The notes under the pieces are model-generated. The model was not told the origin of the DNA. It made no database searches and worked only from the letters and a program-made list of their open reading frames with translations. A stretch of DNA of 64,000 nt from Hybos culiciformis. Lineage: Eukaryota; Arthropoda; Insecta; Diptera; Hybotidae. Each line of letters opens with the position of its first letter. The stretch's first letter is position 1. This document shows, in pieces, positions 18,401 to 27,549 of this stretch. Position numbers and translations under genes: made by a program. Location of the stretch: positions 87,753,213 to 87,817,212 of the forward strand of contig OZ023274.1 of the NCBI GenBank assembly GCA_964007475.1. Reading direction: 5' to 3'.

Positions 18401-21400
18401 AAATATAAAAAAAAATCTTTTTTTTTGTACAGATAGAAGGTAGGAAGATACCTACATAAGTAGGTGGGTCCCCAGATAGAAAAACAGCCACGTAATTGCA
18501 CAAGTTCGATTTGTTCGAAACTTGGTGAGATAGTAGGGGCGGTCCTCAAATCCTCAAATCCTTACATCCCAGAAGGTTTCTACCGGTAAATTCTCGTTTC
18601 AGGTATATGCAGCCCCATAGCAAGTACCCCATAGGTACTTGCTTTGTAGTAACCAAAGCCTTTTTTTTTTTTTTTTTTCGTAATATGAGTTTTTTTAAAA
18701 TAAAAAGTTGTCTTTTGGAATGGAAGACGGCAGCCGGCTCCTCCAATCCCCTTAATTTTTTTTTGTTTCAGGATTCGCTTTCATTATTAGGTATTTTTAA
18801 TGTACCTGATCTGATAAGTATACATATACCTGATATATGAACTCTTTGGAGGGTCATATCTCTGAAATAAGAACTTATCGGTAAAAAACGTATTGGATTT
18901 GAGGGTTTGGGTACCACCGCTACTCCCCCAACAAGTTTCAGCAAAATCGGGATTGTACACGTTAGCTGAACTTTGTCCAAAACATCTAATAAGAGCTAGG
19001 TACGATAGCTAGATAGTTTTTTTTAGTTTATGTAAATTTTAATTAAATTTTAAAACATATTTGAATTTTTTTAAATTAATTTAAAATTAAAAATAAATTA
19101 GGTATAATAGGTACCTAGAGCCTAGAAATTACGACAAAAAAAAGTTTAATTTACTTTACCAGCAAGAAAAAAAATTTATGGATTAAATTTGTTCGATTTT
19201 TGTAATTTTTTATTTTAAACAAATACGGTTTTTTTTCTTAAAAATTAATATAAATCATATAATAAATTGCATTCAATAATTAAATTATATTTTTTTTGTT
19301 TTTAATCCCATTTTACCATATATATATTAAAATATATATTCCTAGCTTTCTATGTATTGCCCGTAAAAAAGCGTAGTCAAAGTTGAACGTGTAAATGTGT
19401 GCGTTTTCATGTAATTTTGCTTAGAATTCAAGGGATCGTTATAATAGATTCCTTTTTGGGATGTAACAAAATATTATTAATTAAGTTACACGGCCACCAC
19501 AGGAAATTATGATAATTAAGGCGCCGTGACATTTGTCCGCGGGACATTTGTCCGCGATGAAATTTGTATGGAAAACTTCGCGGACAAATGTCATTTTGCA
19601 AAATGTCATTTGTCCGCGATTAATTTTTATCGCGGACAAAAGACATTTTGAATCGTGGACAAATGTCATTTTTATGTCCGCGATACAAAAACAAATCGCG
19701 GACAAATGTCCCGCGGACAAATGTCCAACCCCCATAATTAATTACGTATATAAAGTAATTTTATTTTAAAAATCAAAAGATTTATTATTTTTACCTGTGA
19801 AAATTTAAGTTTATTTGAATTTATTTGAAACTTCTTATATTTTATTATTTCGAAAATTAAAAAAACAAAAAATTAGAAAAAAGCATTGAAAAGGGAAAAA
19901 CGTAAGCCGCTTTGACAAGCCGGTCACGATGCGCATATTATAATCACTTTATGATTTCTGTGGCTACTTACCAAAACTATGCTCTCTTTACATAGGGAAA
20001 AATAATTTTATGTAATTGTTTTATTCATAGCTTAATTCCAACAAACTTGCTAACAAATGAATTTTTTTCAAATTTTCCACTATTTGACTTCCATCCTTTT
20101 ATTTTTAGATTTTTCTTTGCTAAATTTCACAAAACATCGAGGAGCCATTATTAAAAAACAAATGAATTAATAAAAAACACAACTGAAATGTAAAATATTA
20201 AAAATTATCTGCTCTTTATCAAAATTTGAATTTTTAAAACTTCACTTATCAAAATATTATTATCAAACTTTGTTTATATTTTTCAAATCAAAAACGGAAA
20301 TATCTCGAAAAAACCTTTAGCATAAATGTTTTTAAAAATAACATTCACTACCGATGCCAATATTATTAGAAAAAAATGTACAGTTCATAATGCCCCAAGA
20401 ACGTATGTAACCGGCCTGTGTTTCTTTTTTTTCTCAGTCATGGTTAGCTATAAAAAAAATGTGAATTGGAAAAACATCTGATTTTCTACTTGTGCTACAC
20501 TTTTTTCATTCAATACATAGACAACTAAATATATATAGTTAATATATATATGCATTTTACAGATTAATCTTTAAGTTTTGTATAGGAAATCTCATAGGGT
20601 TTCATACATTTGTTATGATTTTTATGCCTACGAGATGCTGTCTATGTATTGTTTTTTTTTTTAATAGGGGGCTTTTAATTTATGTTGGTATTGCTTATAC
20701 ACTATACAAATTTCAAATCCAAAATGGCCGCCGCCAAAAAATGGCGGATTACATATTTTTTCACAACTCCTTCAATAAGGCTATAAAATGAAACGGATTG
20801 ACAAGTAGAATACTATACACTATAACAAATTTCAAATCCAAAATGGCCGCCACCACAAAGTGGCGAATTACATTTTTTTTAAGGAGTCCGTATAAAAAGC
20901 ATGAAATAAAAAATTAAATTAAAAATTTAAAAAACCCCTGACAAAAAATAATAAAAATAGTATGAACGTAAAAAGTTTAAAATAAATAAAATAAACTACA
21001 ACCTTGAAATTATGACCCTACGTAAGTACGTAAGAAATTTTTTGATTAAATGTTGTCGCGTCGGGGGATTGCTCTTCACATATAAAAATACCTACCTAAC
21101 TAAAAAGTATTAAGAATTAAAAGTGAACCTACTAAAAAACTAAACTATCCAGATAAATGTTGAAACAAAAATATAAACGACGACTCTTACATATTAAATT
21201 GACTCAAAAAATTTAGATGGACAAAAATATCATATGTTACGTATGCACTTTAACAAAACGTTAAGCTAATAATTAGAGCGATCCCCCGACGCGACAACAT
21301 TTAATCCAAAAATTTCTTACGTACTTACGTAGGGTCATAATTTCAAGGTTGTAGTTTATTTTATTTATTTTAAACTTTTTACGTTCATACTATTTTTATT

Positions 21401-22306
21401 ATTTTTTGTCGGGGGTTTTTAAATTTTTAATTTAATTTTTTTTCACAAAATATTTGTAAAAGATAAGTTTATAATTGATATTATATATAAAACGTGTGTG
21501 TGTGTGTGTGGCGCGTGTTTGTATGTGTGTGTGTGCGTTGTGTGTGCGCGTGTGTGTTGTGTGTGTTGTGTGTGTGTTGTGTGTGTGTTTGTGTGTGTGT
21601 TTCTGTGTGTGTGTGTGTGTGTGTGTGAATTACGATCATTGGGGCCCTAAGTATTGCATTTCTAATTAATTTTAGTAACTATACCCACGACTTCATATTT
21701 TATAAAATAAAGACAGTAGCCATATTTACGTCATGGTTTCTGAACATCCTTCTAAAATTTTTAACTATCAATTTAATCTATCTAAAAATTGAGTTTTTGG
21801 TATATTTTTCTCATACAGAAAAGGTTTAAAACAATTGAATTTTGACAAAACATAATAATATAAAGTTTCTTTTTTCAGATCGATTTTACTGTATATATAT
21901 CATTGATTTTTATTTGGATGATTGTTCTGTTCCTATGCGTGCTGATCTTTGCAATTTGTAGTATTGTCTTGGATGAATCAGATGAGATTGTAAAATATGT
22001 TTTTAGTGCACTTTCGTTGTTTCTATTATCAATTGTAAGTTAATATTAAATTATTAATAAAATTTTAGGATTAAAAAAATTATTAATACTTTCAGTTCAT
22101 TGTAATTTCATCATTAAGATTGAGTTGTAATTTAAATTTATTTTAATTATGTTTTTCAGCTCACAATTTGTGTAGCACAAATAGTTCAAGGTGGAAGGTA
22201 TTTGGAATTCCAACTCGATGAATCTATTCTCGCTGTTTTGATTTTGTACAACTACGGAATATTTGCTTTTACAATCGCTCATATGATTTTTACAAATGTG
22301 GTATAA
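15459..22306 (+). CDS. Lifeguard / Bax inhibitor-1-like (TMBIM) membrane protein, five exons
   Basis: Predicted 222-residue protein of the TMBIM (PF01027-type) family; members are ER, Golgi or plasma-membrane proteins that modulate calcium leak and cell death. Exons 15459-15553, 16137-16281, 17106-17231, 21879-22034 and 22160-22306 join in frame with GT-AG introns and no internal stop. Hydrophobic segments lie at about residues 10-29, 43-61, 71-92, 99-120, 125-150, 163-183 and 199-219, giving the family's seven helices. Family marks seen: a short basic N-terminus (MNYRNKFSTIVFSVY), IDFT at 123-126 (family YDFT), and QGGRYLEFQLDESILAVLIL before the last helix (family GGKHKY.ISPEEYIFAALNLY). 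The aspartate of the family DTQ motif is Ala180, and the aspartate of LYLDI is Tyr206. AATAAA at 22335 may serve polyadenylation. Assignment is from pattern alone; the subfamily is uncertain. Intron 3 is 4.6 kb and full of repeats. Confidence 0.85.
15880..16040. repeat. Recent 80-bp tandem duplication in intron 1
   Basis: GCAACCAAGTTATATTGTAG through AAGGGCATAGT occurs at 15880-15960 and again at 15962-16040, differing by a single T. The near-identity shows the duplication is young. It lies wholly in intron 1 of the TMBIM-like gene. Confidence 0.9.
16282..17105. other. Intron 2 of the TMBIM-like gene
   Basis: AT-rich with no recognisable element apart from a short GC-richer patch near 16440-16625 (GTGCCCGCTTTCTGTAGCAA; AGGTGCAAGGGGGGGCGC) of unknown origin. 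Confidence 0.4.
17352..17381. repeat. Perfect 30-bp palindrome
   Basis: ATCATAAAGGAAGTA is followed directly by its exact reverse complement TACTTCCTTTATGAT. Half-sites recur at about 13445-13460 and 62261-62275. Confidence 0.85.
17410..17800 (+). repeat. Dispersed repeat starting AACCCCCGACGCAAAAAC
   Basis: Begins TTTTAACCCCCGACGC, then TGTGTCTGTGTGTGTGTCTG, GCATCGTAGCTCCTAAACGG and ATGAACCGATTTTGAT, then two copies of a module GAACGCCGCCACAAAATGGC... ACAACTCCCT(C/T)AATATG (about 17590 and 17700). Repeats with this opening are, from memory, widespread in arthropod genomes; the class is uncertain. Further copies of the CGCCACAAAATGGCG module lie at 20700-20880. Confidence 0.6.
17801..18430. 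other. AT-rich intronic DNA
   Basis: Inside intron 3; long A/T runs and no recognisable element. Confidence 0.4.
18440..19010. repeat. Inverted pair of a dispersed module
   Basis: The left part, read in reverse (18600 to 18470: TTACCGGTAGAAAC... GGATTTGAGGATTTGAGGAC... ACCAAGTTTCGAACAAATCG), matches the right part read forward (18865-18960: TTATCGGTAAAAAACGT, GGATTTGAGGGTTTGGG, ACAAGTTTCAGCAAAATCGG). The copies are diverged. The same text type occurs at 4320-4590. Probably the two ends of a non-autonomous inverted-repeat element; the boundaries are unclear. Confidence 0.5.
19011..19511. other. AT-rich intronic DNA
   Basis: Nothing recognisable apart from poly-A and poly-T runs. Confidence 0.4.
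19520..19733. mobile_element. 214-bp element built of GACATTTGTCCGCG motifs
   Basis: The 8-bp direct repeat ATAATTAA flanks it exactly (19512-19519 and 19734-19741). The left end GGCGCCGTGACATTTGTCCG and reversed right end GGGGGTTGGACATTTGTCCG continue identically (CGGGACATTTGTCCGCGAT). The motif GACATTTGTCCGCG, or close variants, appears about ten times, alternating between strands, so most of the element can fold on itself. No room for a gene; the open frames on both strands come from the repeats. The terminal pattern matches that of 13536-14560. The superfamily is not recognised; an 8-bp duplication is compatible with hAT, P or Merlin-like integration. Confidence 0.88.
19742..20690. other. 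AT-rich intronic DNA
   Basis: No clear feature in this part of intron 3. Confidence 0.4.
20690..20880 (+). repeat. Two copies of the TTTCAAATCCAAAATGGCCGCC module
   Basis: ACTATA(C/A)AAATTTCAAATCC followed by AAAATGGCCGCC and a (A/T)GGCG(G/A)ATTACAT block occurs at about 20700-20760 and 20815-20872, separated by AACTCCTTCAATAAGG and related text. It is the same module as in 17410-17800, so these are probably two parts of one repeat family in intron 3. Confidence 0.6.
20905..21440. mobile_element. Foldback element, arms about 165 bp
   Basis: The left arm (about 20905-21075: AAATTTAAAAAACCCCTGAC... ACCCTACGTAAGTACGTAAG ... GTCGCGTCGGGGGAT) is repeated inverted at about 21278-21440 (ATCCCCCGACGCGAC ... 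CTTACGTACTTACGTAGGGT ... GTCGGGGGTTTTTAAATTTT). The loop is about 200 bp of AT-rich DNA. Both edges carry the AACCCCYGAC motif also seen at 17419, linking it to that repeat. No coding frame. Confidence 0.85.
21494..21628. repeat. (TG)n microsatellite
   Basis: Interrupted TG/TGTTG/CG repeat of about 135 bp in intron 3, near the 3' splice site of exon 4. The Cys/Val open frame across it is an artefact. Confidence 0.95.
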
Positions 22307-22334
22307 ATGCATAAAAGACTTTAATATTTTAAGA

Positions 22335-22340
22335 AATAAA
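22335..22340 (+). terminator. Candidate polyadenylation signal
   Basis: AATAAA 29 bases after the stop codon of the TMBIM-like gene. The region is AT-rich, so chance occurrence is likely enough to keep confidence moderate. Confidence 0.45.
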
Positions 22341-22619
22341 TTTTATTTATATATTTGAATTTGGACATAGGTAACTAAATAAATCTTACTAACTAGGTAT
22401 TAAATATTGAATTTTGATTTTTTGTTTTTTTAATCATAATTTTTTACGGGTTTACGTTAACTTAAAATTTAAAGTTTAAATTTTTTTTTTTACGATAGAT
22501 TTGTTATATTCTAATCAAGATGAGTTTTATTTCGGGATATCTATAAGTATGTCTTAATAATAATTGTAAATGAAATAAAAAAAATGTATCCTTCAATTTT
22601 TTACGTATATTAATTATAA
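22341..22619. other. AT-rich intergenic spacer
   Basis: Lies between the TMBIM-like gene and the retroposon-like repeats. Nothing recognised. Confidence 0.4.
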
Positions 22620-23895
22620 ACTAGTCAGCCCGTAGAATAGTAAATTATAATTGATTTAACATTTATTTAATACTAAATGAAATACAAACAAACACTGATC
22701 ATCTTGTTTCAATAATTAATTTTGAAATATTTCATCAATCTTTTTGGCCATAAAATGGTTATTAGTTTTTTCGTGAATATTTTTAAATTTCTCATATCCA
22801 AAACCCTTGATAACGCTACTGTCCGTGAGAAAATTCATGATCTTCTAAAAAACATGTGTGAATAGGACACACGGAAGAAATGAAACTTCATGTATGCGAG
22901 ATTTTCACTGTATTTTCGATTTTGTTCTGAGCCATTGCAGAGTGGGTTATTGAGCTGCTGAGCTAAAAAGAGGGGTCCCAATTTTTTGTGACGCAATTTT
23001 TGTGTATAATCATATAATCTCTTTTTATGTACCAAATTTGAACGAAATCGGACGAACTTTTGAAGCCCTCCCCCAGGGAAGATCGCTGGGTAGGAAGCCC
23101 ATAAATTTTTGTTACGAAATTTTTGTGTTTAATCATTTACTCGTTTTATGCACAAAATTTGAATGACAACGGACGAACTTTTGAAGTCGCTGGGGAGGAG
23201 GCCAATCAAATTTTAAAATAGCCTAAAACAACCTCCGACCTGACCACTGGCTTTGAATGTATTCATGAATTCAATGGGATACAGATGTTCACTTTCTTGA
23301 ACTCAAAAATCAAATTTGTAATGAAAACTCAACAAAAAATATGTTTTTTTTGTAATTTTTGCAAATTTCCCCCCGTATAACTCGTCGTGTTAAACAATTT
23401 TGCACTTTTTTAATTTTTAACTTGAATGTCTTAAATAAGCTCAATAGATAGTGCTTCTCTCGAAAGTTTTTTGGTATGAATAAAGTATACCACGTATTTC
23501 GTAAAAATAAGTACAATAAATTACAATAACAAACTGCAATAGCAAAATAAATTACAATAACGAAATAGATACAAATAAGAACACATTCAAAATTTTTAAT
23601 TTTTTTGTTAACTAAAAGTTTTGAAATGATCCACAAGAAAGGCTGGATGGTGTCTATGGTTTTTATGGACATTATCATAAATATAGCGACACCTATTTGA
23701 ATTTACATTAAATATAATAATTAAAAAAGTAAAAATATTTGTTGCGGTTACCACCAGGAGCGATGTGTTGAAGATTTGTTATTGTTTTGTATGAGGCTTC
23801 GGAGAAATCGTTTTGCCTTTATATTTATCATAAATATAGCGACACCTATTGGAATTTTTTTGAGGCTTCGGAGAAATCGTTTTGCCTTTATATAT
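22620..23895 (+). mobile_element. Retroposon-like repeat, copy 1
   Basis: Begins ACTAGTCAGCCCGTAGAATA and ends TTCGGAGAAATCGTTTTGCC TTTATATAT, directly followed by the head of a second copy. It contains two tandem modules of the type seen at 5040-5580 (about 22970-23210), then CCGACCTGAC. Near the 3' end a block (GCTTCGGAGAAATCGTTTTG, then ATAAATATAGCGACACCTAT) is duplicated. No reverse transcriptase frame remains. The head-to-tail arrangement and heterogeneous tail fit a non-LTR or Penelope-like derivative, but the class is an inference. Confidence 0.65.
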
Positions 23896-26130
23896 ACTAG
23901 TCAGCCCGTAGAATAGTAAATTATAATTGATTTAACATTTATTTAATACTTAATGAAATACAAACAAACACTGATCATATTGTTCCAATAATTAATTTTG
24001 AAATATTTCATGAAACACAATCTTTTTGGCCATAAAATGGTTATTAGTTTTTTTCGTGAATATTTTTAAAATTCTCTTATCCAAAACCCTTGATAACGCT
24101 ACTGTCCATGAGAAAATTCATGATTTTCTAAAAAACATGTGTGAATAGGACACACGGAAGAAATGAAACTTCATGTATGCGAGATTTTCACTGTATTTTC
24201 GATTTTGTTCTGAGCCATTGCAGAGTGGGTTATTGAGCTGCTGAGCTAAAAAGAGGGGTCCCAATTTTTTGTGACGCAATTTTTGTGTATAATCATTTTC
24301 TCTTTTTATGTACCAAATTTGAACGAAATCAGACGAACTTTTGAAGCCCTCCCCCAGGGAAGGTCGCTGGGTAGGAAGCCCATAAATTTTTTGTTACGAA
24401 ATTTTTGTGTTTAATCATTTACTCGTTTTATGCACAAAATTTGAATGACAACGGACGAACTTTTGAAGTCCTCCCCCAGGGGAGGTCGCTGGGTAGGAGG
24501 CCAATCAAATTTTAAAATAGCCTAAAACAACCCCCGACCTGACCACTGGCTTTGAATGTATTCACCCTCTAAGAAAAGCTTCACGAAAGCGTATCGTAGG
24601 CGAAGTCCATAGCTTATAATAGACTCCGTAAGCGTACCGATTTGGCGATACGAAAACGAGCCGTAAACGTAAATGTTAGAATAAGAGTAGTGAACAAAAA
24701 AACGGAGTTATATGCATGTATTGGTACTTCGCTTATACCGTAGAATAAGCGGTGCATTTACGTTACACCACAGTGATTCATTCTTGTTTCGCTTAAAACG
24801 TACTTACTTCGCCGAGATCGTACCTTAAGCGGTGCGTTTATGTTACACAACAGTGGTTCATTTTCGTAGCTCTTAAAGCTTCCTAACTGATTTCAGCGGT
24901 CTTTTAAATGAATGAAAATATATATATATTTTTTAAGTTTTATTTATTTTCAAAATTAATTTACAAACGATTTATAAAAATATTATTAAAATTTTTCTGT
25001 TGAGGCTTTATATTTTTTCGTTGTCTGTCCTTTGCATACTGAAACCATTTTTTTATGATGTACATAATATCCGTCACCCTCACGTTGGAGAATTTTTCGC
25101 TGCTACATTCTATGATGAAAAAATTAAGTTACATTTATTTGTATTTTAATCATCAATTATACAATAATTAATAAAAAAAAATAAAACTTACATTTTTTAA
25201 ATTTTAGTTTATTTTAATTTATTGCTGTCACGTCAAATAAAAACGTATTTCGCAAGAAAGAAATGAAAACGATTCGCTTTCTTATACACAAAACGTTTCG
25301 CTTTTGTATCGCCAAAAGCGAAGCGTATACGGAGTGGTTCTGAGAAACCAATTCGTTTCCGGCTCGTTTTCGTGCCGTTGTTTTTTATATGAAAATTTAT
25401 GCAAAAGTGTTAGTGAAATGGCATTACGCACACGATTCGTTTTCAATACGCAAAATGCGGTTCGTTAATTTTTCTTAGAGGGCAAGAATTCAATGGGATA
25501 CAGATGTTCACTTTCTTGAACTCGAAAATCAAATTTGTTATGAAAACTCAACAAAAAATATGTTTTTTTGTAATTTTTGCAAATTTCCCCCCGTGGTGTA
25601 TATCGCGTCGTGGTAAAACAATTTTGCACTTTTTTAATTTTTAACTTGACCAAATGTCTTAAATAAGCTCAATCGATAGTGCTTCTCTCGAAAGTTTTTT
25701 GTTATGAATAAAATATACCACGTATTTCGTAAAAATAAGTATGTAGAATAAATTACAATAACAAACTGCAATAGCAAAATAGATTACAATAACGAAATAC
25801 ATACAATAAGAACACATTCAAAATTTTTAATTTTTTTGTTAAGTAAAAGTTTTGAAATGATCCACCAGAAAGGCTGGATGGTGTCTATGGTTTTTATGGA
25901 CATTATCATAAATATAGCGACACCTAATGGAATTTACATTAAATATAAAAATTAAAAATGTAAAAATATTTGTTGCGATTACCACCAGGAGCCATGTGTT
26001 GAAGATTTGTTATTGTTTTGTATGAGGCTTCGGAGAAATCGTTTTGCCTTTATATTTATCATAAATATAGCGACACCTATTGGAATTTTTTTTAAGCTTC
26101 GGAGAAATCGTTTTGCCTTTATATATATTA
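23896..26130 (+). mobile_element. Retroposon-like repeat, copy 2, interrupted
   Basis: Same sequence as copy 1, in the same orientation and joined to it head to tail with no spacer (period 1276 bp). It is interrupted at 24565-25482 by a TIR element, after which the text of copy 1 resumes (GAATTCAATGGGATACAGAT). The 3' end runs into AAGATTAAGATTAAGATT (about 26130-26147), a simple tail. The two copies differ by scattered substitutions and small indels, so the tandem is not brand new. Confidence 0.65.
24565..25482 (-). mobile_element. CCCTCTAAGAAAA-ended DNA transposon, complete copy
   Basis: Inverted ends CCCTCTAAGAAAAGCTTCAC (left) and CCCTCTAAGAAAAATTAACG (right, reversed), with repeated CGAAA(A)CG/TTCGCTT-rich arms inside. 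The empty site is visible in copy 1 of the host repeat (TGTATTCATGAATTCAATGG), so the boundaries are secure; any target duplication is at most 2 bp. On the minus strand an open stretch (about 25113-24966) reads CSSEKFSNVRVTDIMYIIKK and WFQYAKDRQRKNIKPQQKN and ends in a stop, after a possible intron acceptor. It may be the last exon of a small element-encoded protein of unknown family. Confidence 0.8.
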
Positions 26131-26884
26131 AGATTAAGATTAAGATTTGTTTTTTTATAACCCTCTAAGAAAAATTAACGAACCGCATTTTGCGTATCGA
26201 AAACGAATCGTGTGCGTAATGCCATTTCACTAACACTCTTGCATAAATTTTCATATAAAAAACAACGGCACGAAAACGAGCCGGAAACGAAGTGGTTTCT
26301 CAGAACCAGTCCGTATATGCTTCGCTTTTGCCTTTTGGCGATGCAAAAGCGAAACGTTTTGTGTATTCGAAAGCGAATCGCTTTCTTTTCTTTCTTGCGA
26401 ACTACGTTTTTATTTGACGTGACAGGAATAAAAATTATTTTTATTTTTTTAAATTAAAATAAACTAAAATTTAAAAAATGTAAGTATTAATTTTTTATTT
26501 TTATTTTATTAATTATTGATGATTCCCTTAATTTTTTCTTAATAGAATGTAGCAGCGAAAAATTCTCCAACTTGAGGGACATTATAAAAAAATTGGTTTC
26601 AGTATGCAAAGGACAGACAACGAAAAAATGAAAATCCTCAACAGAAAAATTTTAATAATATTTTTATAAATCGTTTGTAAATTAATTTTGAAAATAAATA
26701 AAACTTAAAATAAAAAATATATTTTTTCATTCATTTAAAAGACCGCTGAAATCAGTTAGGAAGCTTTAAGCGCTACGAAAATGAACCACTGTTGTGTAAA
26801 ATAAACGCACCGCTTATGGTACGATTTTGGCGAAACAAGAATGAATCACTGTGGTGTAACGTAAATGCACCGCTTATTCTACGC

Positions 26885-27457
26885 CAAGCATGTCAAACTT
26901 GCGGCCCGTGGGCCTCATGCGGCCCACAACGTAAAACTTTGCGGCCCACCCGATATAACAACACAAAAAAAAAATTTCAATAAATATAGAATCAGTACCT
27001 AATCATATGCAAATGGAGGTTATCGATATCCAGTGTGATTCTAATTTGAAGGCAAAATTCATTGAAGTTGGAGTGTCTTAATTTTACAAATATTTGCCAG
27101 TCAGATTTGAAAACACTCGAAGATTCGCATATGAAATTATGTCCATGTTTGGAAGTACTTATCGGTGCGAACAATTATTTTCTCTCATGAAAGGAAATAA
27201 ATCGCCAATAAGATCAAATTACTGACAGTCATCTCGGGTCAGTTTAAAAATTAATCACAAACAATATTGCCCCCCAAGTAGGAAAGATGGTTGCGGAAAA
27301 AAGGTGCCAAGTATCTGGGAAAAAATATTAATTTTATATATATTCAAAATAAACCTAAATTAGTATAAATATTTAAGACATTTATTTTTTTTGTGGCTCA
27401 AATAAACTTTAAAATTTTTTATTTGGCCCGTGTTAGGATTTGAGTTTGACAAACTTG
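26885..27457 (+). mobile_element. Deleted hAT element with 8-bp target duplication
   Basis: Target duplication TTCTACGC at 26877-26884 and 27458-27465. Ends CAAGCATGTCAAACTTGCGG and (reversed) CAAGTTTGTCAAACTCAAAT, followed by GCGGCCC motifs typical of one hAT branch. It is inserted in the CCCTCTAAGAAAA element and so is younger. It retains the 3' part of a transposase gene. Confidence 0.92.
27013..27315 (+). pseudogene. hAT transposase C-terminal dimerisation region (GTF2IRD2-like branch)
   Basis: Frame MEVIDIQCDSNLKAKFIEVG, a break, then FYKYLPVRFENTRRFAYEIM and SMFGSTYRCEQLFSLMKGNK, then SPIRSNY and a stop. After another break come NNIAPQVGKMVAEKRCQVSG. The order with FGSTY.CEQLFS.MK.NKS..RS.LTD matches the C-terminal hAT dimerisation domain, as in GTF2IRD2-like and related zinc-finger hAT proteins. 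Frameshifts and stops show it is dead. Confidence 0.85.
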
Positions 27458-27549
27458 TTCTACGCCATCGGCGAAGCCCCAATACATACATATAACTCCG
27501 TTTTTTTGTTCACTACTCTTATTTTAACATTTACGTTTACGGCGCGTTT

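Larger units (their letters stand above)
26161..27549 (+). mobile_element. CCCTCTAAGAAAA element, second copy, inverted and truncated
   Basis: Starts CCCTCTAAGAAAAATTAACG, i.e. the right end of the copy at 24565-25482 in the opposite orientation, and follows that copy's reverse complement to CATTTACGTTTACGGC near 27545, where it stops short of the other end by about 100 bp. The small open frame of the first copy is present at about 26547-26640 but has lost about 20 bp and is broken. A hAT element sits inside it at 26885-27457. Confidence 0.8.

Noticed and set aside
19481..19769. Open frames on both strands across the GACATTTGTCCGCG array
   Set aside because: They are translations of the repeated motif and mirror each other; not genes.
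21475..21669. Cys/Val-rich 64-codon frame resembling a small cysteine-rich peptide
   Set aside because: Pure translation of the (TG)n microsatellite.
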